Source: Pycnopodia helianthoides
Taxonomy: Eukaryota; Echinodermata; Asteroidea; Forcipulatida; Asteriidae
Length of the DNA: 64,000 nucleotides
Direction of reading: 5' to 3'
Assembly: GCA_032158295.1 (NCBI GenBank)
Contig: CM063243.1
Coordinates: forward strand, 14,228,931 to 14,292,930
In this document: positions 55,799 to 64,000 of the stretch, piece by piece
Numbering within the stretch: position 1 is the first letter of the stretch
Layout: each line of letters begins with the position of its first letter
Notes under the pieces: model-generated
Told to the model about the DNA's origin: nothing
The model's input: the letters and a program-made list of their open reading frames with translations, nothing else
The model's database searches: none
Position numbers and translations under genes: made by a program

Positions 55799-56005
55799 TA
55801 CTGAGCTGCCAACTTTCCCCGATTCTAGAGAAAGTTCCCTGAAAATAAACCAATCTTTCCATAATCGGATCAATAAATTTGAAAATCTCCCTGATTGTGG
55901 AAACTTGTTCCCCTATTATGTGGAGTGTAAAATTTATAAATATCTCCCTGATTGTTATAAAAAAAATCTCCCTAATTGTAAGGTGCAAATGTTGGCAGCT
56001 CTACA
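55799..56005. mobile_element. Small inverted-repeat element (GAGCTGCCAAC ends)
   Basis: GAGCTGCCAAC (55803-55813) is complementary to GTTGGCAGCTC (55991-56001). Between them, TCTCCCTGATTGT-like units occur three times. About 200 bp. Only one copy is seen here. Confidence 0.45.
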
Positions 56006-58089
56006 GCTACCCATATCAGCAGGGTATGCTACATCTGTTGGTACTTTCCAGAAGCTAGCCCTTCCAGCTCTGGGTGTTTTTACAAATTTAATGTGAACTG
56101 CTGGCTCCAGGCTGCTGTAACTTTCAATGATTTTTATTTGCACCTTCACAAATTAGAGCATCATCACTTGCACAAATAACCAGTGATGGCACTTGATGCA
56201 CCATCCCAGTAGTTTCCTTTGAGAACTGCTGCAGAGATTCCTCTTTTCAAGACCTAAGTAAGGTGCTGACACATACTGGTGCTTGGAGTCAATTCCTTAA
56301 ATTTGTAACTTTATTTTTTATTACTAAAACACAGTTAGATTTGTTGACTGACATAAAATGCACAAAACCATATTGTATTTAGATTTTTTAATAAAACTAA
56401 GCAAAGGCTGAGGTACAGATGTCATCTCGAAGAACAGTCTCACTTCTGACTGACTGAAAATTGAAACTTATGTCAAAGCACAAACTCTTTTTGAGTAAAC
56501 GTTATACAACTTTGAACAACTTAAGGCTATTTTGGGAAACATTACTGCCCAATGGTGAAAAATGTACAATGTACATTGGTTTAGCACAAACTTTTCAAGA
56601 CACTGTATTAACTGTAGAGCTGTGATGTAGAACTTGTGCAACAAATTGCTGTGTAAATAGCCAAATATATCTTTTCCATTTTTCCATTTTATTTACATTG
56701 GAGAAAGTTTTATTATTTTACGTACAAGTTATGACCAACATCCCTTGAGGTTATTAACCCTATCGAAGGTGCTAAACAGTTTTAAGAAAACAGGACAACT
56801 TTTCTTAGATTCTGCACGTTGTTGATGAAACTCACAGAATTTATATATTACAAATGAATTGCCAAGATTGTAAAGAATAGAAAGTGCACAGAAAGATTTA
56901 CGAAATACTGAAATGGAGAATGCATATATTTTAAACATCTCATTAACAAATGGAAGTATACAATGACAAATGCCAAATGGAAGTATTTACATATAAAGTT
57001 AAATAAGACATACATACCATGTATGCAGGGCTTAAATTTCAATTCAAAATTACCTGACAAATTGGCTGGTAACTCAAGTACACATTTCCAGGAAAAATTA
57101 ACTGCTTCAGTTACATAAATAGATAAATAAACAAACAAGTCACATAGATCAGTTTTAACCACTAAACGCACTCCACACAGTTCAGTGGGTATTTTGAACC
57201 CCCATACCAGTATGTCTAGTTCACGATGCAATAGGTTGTTTATCTTCCGATAGCTGTGAAATCAAGAGCCGATAATCACATGAATGATTTCCAGCTTAGT
57301 TTTGGATTAAGATTAAGATGTTGGTAAGATCATCTGCCATGAATTGAAAAAAAAAAAAACGGATTGTCATCGGCAGATGCTAGGTTGATTGTAATAAGGG
57401 ATATCAGAAAAGTGTACTTGCGGTTTATTAATTAAAAGAAAATCTTGCTGTATTGATTGATTATGGTGTTTAGTTAAAACTAATGTATCAATTGCTCCTT
57501 GGTTTGATCTTCCCATTTCTTTGTTTAAACTACAATTAACCAAAATATTCTTTCAAGCAACTTAGTATCATCATTGGAATGGTGGTAGATTGATAATTCA
57601 CATTGAATTGTTTTAGAAACATCTTTGATATTTGGTAGAAGGGAGCTGACAATCACATATTTTCTATTTTAATAATACAGAAACAAATTAGTTAATGATA
57701 ATTTTGATGTTTTAATGAAATTCTGTATAACAGTGGGTATAAAGAGGCAGTGCTCGGCCATGAGATCCCACCAGCTTGCAGTCATGGTTAAGAACATCCT
57801 TACTCCATTAATTACTTCGAAAGTGTTTAAATCTGAAATACTAATAATTGAAAATAAACATAACAGAAACTCACAACAAAGAACTTCCCTGGAACTGATA
57901 TGGCTACACCATTTAGGAAGTACTTGTGTAAATATGGAGCTGGAATGCTCTGCTACATTTTGTACATGTAGCTATCTGCTATTTTTGTTCCAAAGAAGAT
58001 TCGGCTTTGAACTATTCAACTTACTTTTTTTCGCAAGGGGAGGGGGAGGGCTGGTGCTGATTGCTACAAAAACGAGCCTCCTCTTTGTT

Positions 58090-58108
58090 TTTATTTGGTT
58101 TGAATAAA
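58090..58108. terminator. Candidate bidirectional polyadenylation site
   Basis: TTTATT at 58090-58095 reads AATAAA on the minus strand (MCM8 side) and AATAAA lies at 58103-58108 on the plus strand (HIF side). The pair sits between two convergent genes. Either could be chance in AT-rich DNA. Confidence 0.25.
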
Positions 58109-58271
58109 TACAAATTAAAGTAAATGAAGAATGGCTTTCCTTGGTTGAATTTTGTCCGGATAGTGATTGCATGTATTGTCAGTCACAACATTTTAGGTTG
58201 GAGTGTATTATGTCTTGTAGTGTTACAAAGTAATTAAACACTGTGTCTTTCCTGTAACAATTAACTTTAAC

Positions 58272-58622
58272 TTAAAGGGTATGCACAATATTGGTAAGAT
58301 TGGAAATATAAATGTTCACAGATTTGCACATAACTTACGTGGTATAAAGAGGTCATGGTGGAAAACTTCCCTTTAAATAGTTTTGCTTGAAATGCTACAG
58401 TTTTTAGGAAAATGAGTAAAACAATTAGTTTTTATCTCGCGTGTCCATAACCCGATGTTTGAAAACAGTGAAAACATAATAAGGTTTTTTTCACTATTTT
58501 CTTGTGACTCCGATGACTGATTGAGCTTAAGTTTTTACAAGTTTGTTATTTTGTGTATATGTTGGGTCACATAAAGCGCAGATACTGGTTTTTGACAATA
58601 TTACCAATGTTGGTGTGCTTTA
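58272..58622 (+). mobile_element. MITE family B, copy 4 (just downstream of MCM8)
   Basis: TTAA-flanked with ends TTAAAGGGTATGCACAATAT and the complement of TTACCAATGTTGGTGTGC. The interior matches copies 2 and 3 (ATAACTTACGTGGTATAAAG, AATGCTACAGTTTTTAGGAA). It lies within the first 500 bases after the MCM8 stop, so it may form part of its 3'UTR. Confidence 0.8.
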
Positions 58623-58734
58623 AGTTCAGATGTTTTAAACATTACTTCTTTGCATAGAATGCCTCAAATGACCACCGTACACCCACAATTGAAGGAACTT
58701 TGATGGGGTGTACATATACTACAAGAGTGTCTAA

Positions 58735-63385
<4,651 letters not shown>

Positions 63386-63467
63386 TTATGGGTCATTAAA
63401 TGAATATAGTAGTCAAAGGTCAAATGGAGTTACTGACATGGGTCATGGGGTCAAATGAGAATAGGAA

Positions 63468-63770
63468 GGCCTTGTCCAAATCAAGTGACTTCAGCTACGG
63501 CTATGGCCGTTGGCTGCAGCAACAGCTCTGAGATCTGGGCCCTATATCATAGAGCTGCTTAAGCAGCAAATATTGCTTAAAAATTGTCTGCTTAGCATAA
63601 ATGTGCAGGATACCAGACACAAATCATACATTTGGAATAATAATTTGGCTGGTTTCCTTTTTCTGGTAAGCATTATTTTGTTGTGCTTAGCTACTTTTTA
63701 TGCTTAAACAGCTCTATGAAATTCAACCCTGGTCATAGCCACTGCTAAAACTATTGATTTGGACAAGGCC
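63468..63770. mobile_element. MITE family D copy interrupted by a family C insertion
   Basis: Outer ends GGCCTTGTCCAAATCAAGTG and TTGATTTGGACAAGGCC are inverted repeats of family D. Family D core (TCAGCTACGGCTATGGCCGT, then TGGCTGCAGC) lies left of the insert, and a short right remnant (TCATAGCCACTGC) follows it. A family C copy occupies 63537-63730. Confidence 0.75.
63537..63730. mobile_element. MITE family C, copy nested in family D
   Basis: Starts GGGCCCTATATCATAGAGCT, then GCTTAAGCAG and ends GCTTAAACAGCTCTATGAAA, then TTCAACCC. Inverted ends as in 48347-48552. Confidence 0.8.
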
Positions 63771-64000
63771 TATTATGGGCCCAAAAGTAAGAACAACCTT
63801 GTTCCCATGGGCAGTGCACTGTATCAATCCCCTTTCATTTAAGTCTACCAAAGCCTAAGCCGACACCAGGGCTTCAAAAAAGGGCCTTGGATTTTTAAGA
63901 GTGCTCATGCCTTTATGTCATAGCATGCTTAAAACATTCAACATGGCATTGATATTTGCTCAAGTGCTCCTGTCCAACTCAGGTTTTTTTTTTCAATAAA

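Larger units (their letters stand above)
54496..58734. other. Convergent intergenic region between HIF-alpha and MCM8
   Basis: Presumably holds the HIF 3'UTR from the left and the MCM8 3'UTR from the right. It contains a small inverted-repeat element (about 55799-56005), several AATAAA hexamers (for example 56390 and 58103 on +), a complementary signal TTTATT at 58090-58095, and a family B MITE (58272-58622) just downstream of MCM8. The open frames of 125-130 codons here show no family features. Confidence 0.65.

Noticed and set aside
55719..56096. A 125-codon open frame downstream of HIF
   Set aside because: It spans a small inverted-repeat element, and its apparent peptide repeats come from repeated TCTCCCTGATTGT-like DNA.
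57715..58107. A 130-codon open frame before MCM8
   Set aside because: Low complexity, no family features, and it lies in the presumed 3'UTR region of convergent genes.

Overview
The window reads as animal nuclear DNA: AT-rich, intron-dense, GT..AG splice sites, and many short non-autonomous transposons. Three protein-coding genes can be reconstructed exon by exon from conserved protein sequence: a BTBD7 orthologue (+ strand, 7349-29458, 7 coding exons), a hypoxia-inducible factor alpha (HIF-alpha) orthologue (+ strand, 36730-54495, 14 coding exons), and the C-terminal part of an MCM8 helicase (- strand, 58735-63379, 7 exons, 5' part outside the window). The proteins look bilaterian and non-vertebrate. 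Together with a tRNA-headed SINE that has a Deu-type body and very frequent TGTACATGTA motifs, this suggests a marine deuterostome, most likely an echinoderm such as a sea star. That assignment is inference, because no species-specific marker is visible.

Layout. 1-7345: upstream flank of BTBD7, with two MITEs, a TGTACA-rich tract and a weak candidate 5'UTR exon. 7349-29458: BTBD7, with a large first coding exon carrying two BTB domains and an 11.4-kb last intron that hosts a tandem-repeat element (18427-21356), a nested MITE pair (23516-24040) and a SINE (28590-28915). 29459-36430: BTBD7 3' flank. 36431-54495: HIF-alpha, with a TATA-like and hypoxia-response-like motif pair upstream of the leader, three upstream ATGs, then bHLH, PAS-A, PAS-B, two oxygen-dependent degradation motifs and the C-terminal transactivation domain. 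54496-58734: convergent intergenic region. 58735-64000: 3' half of MCM8, with several inverted-repeat elements in its introns.

Functional picture. BTBD7 is linked to epithelial remodelling, HIF-alpha is the oxygen-regulated transcription factor, and MCM8 is a repair helicase working with MCM9. They are unrelated housekeeping and regulatory genes, with no sign of an operon-like unit. The points most worth a second look are: (1) an apparent one-base frameshift in HIF PAS-A exon 5; (2) a degenerate C-terminal prolyl-hydroxylation motif (RAP in place of LAP) beside an intact N-terminal one; (3) three upstream ATGs in the HIF leader, one overlapping the start codon; (4) a set of TTAA-flanked MITE families, two of them caught as nested insertions; and (5) a 2.9-kb tandem-repeat element that ends in perfect hairpins.
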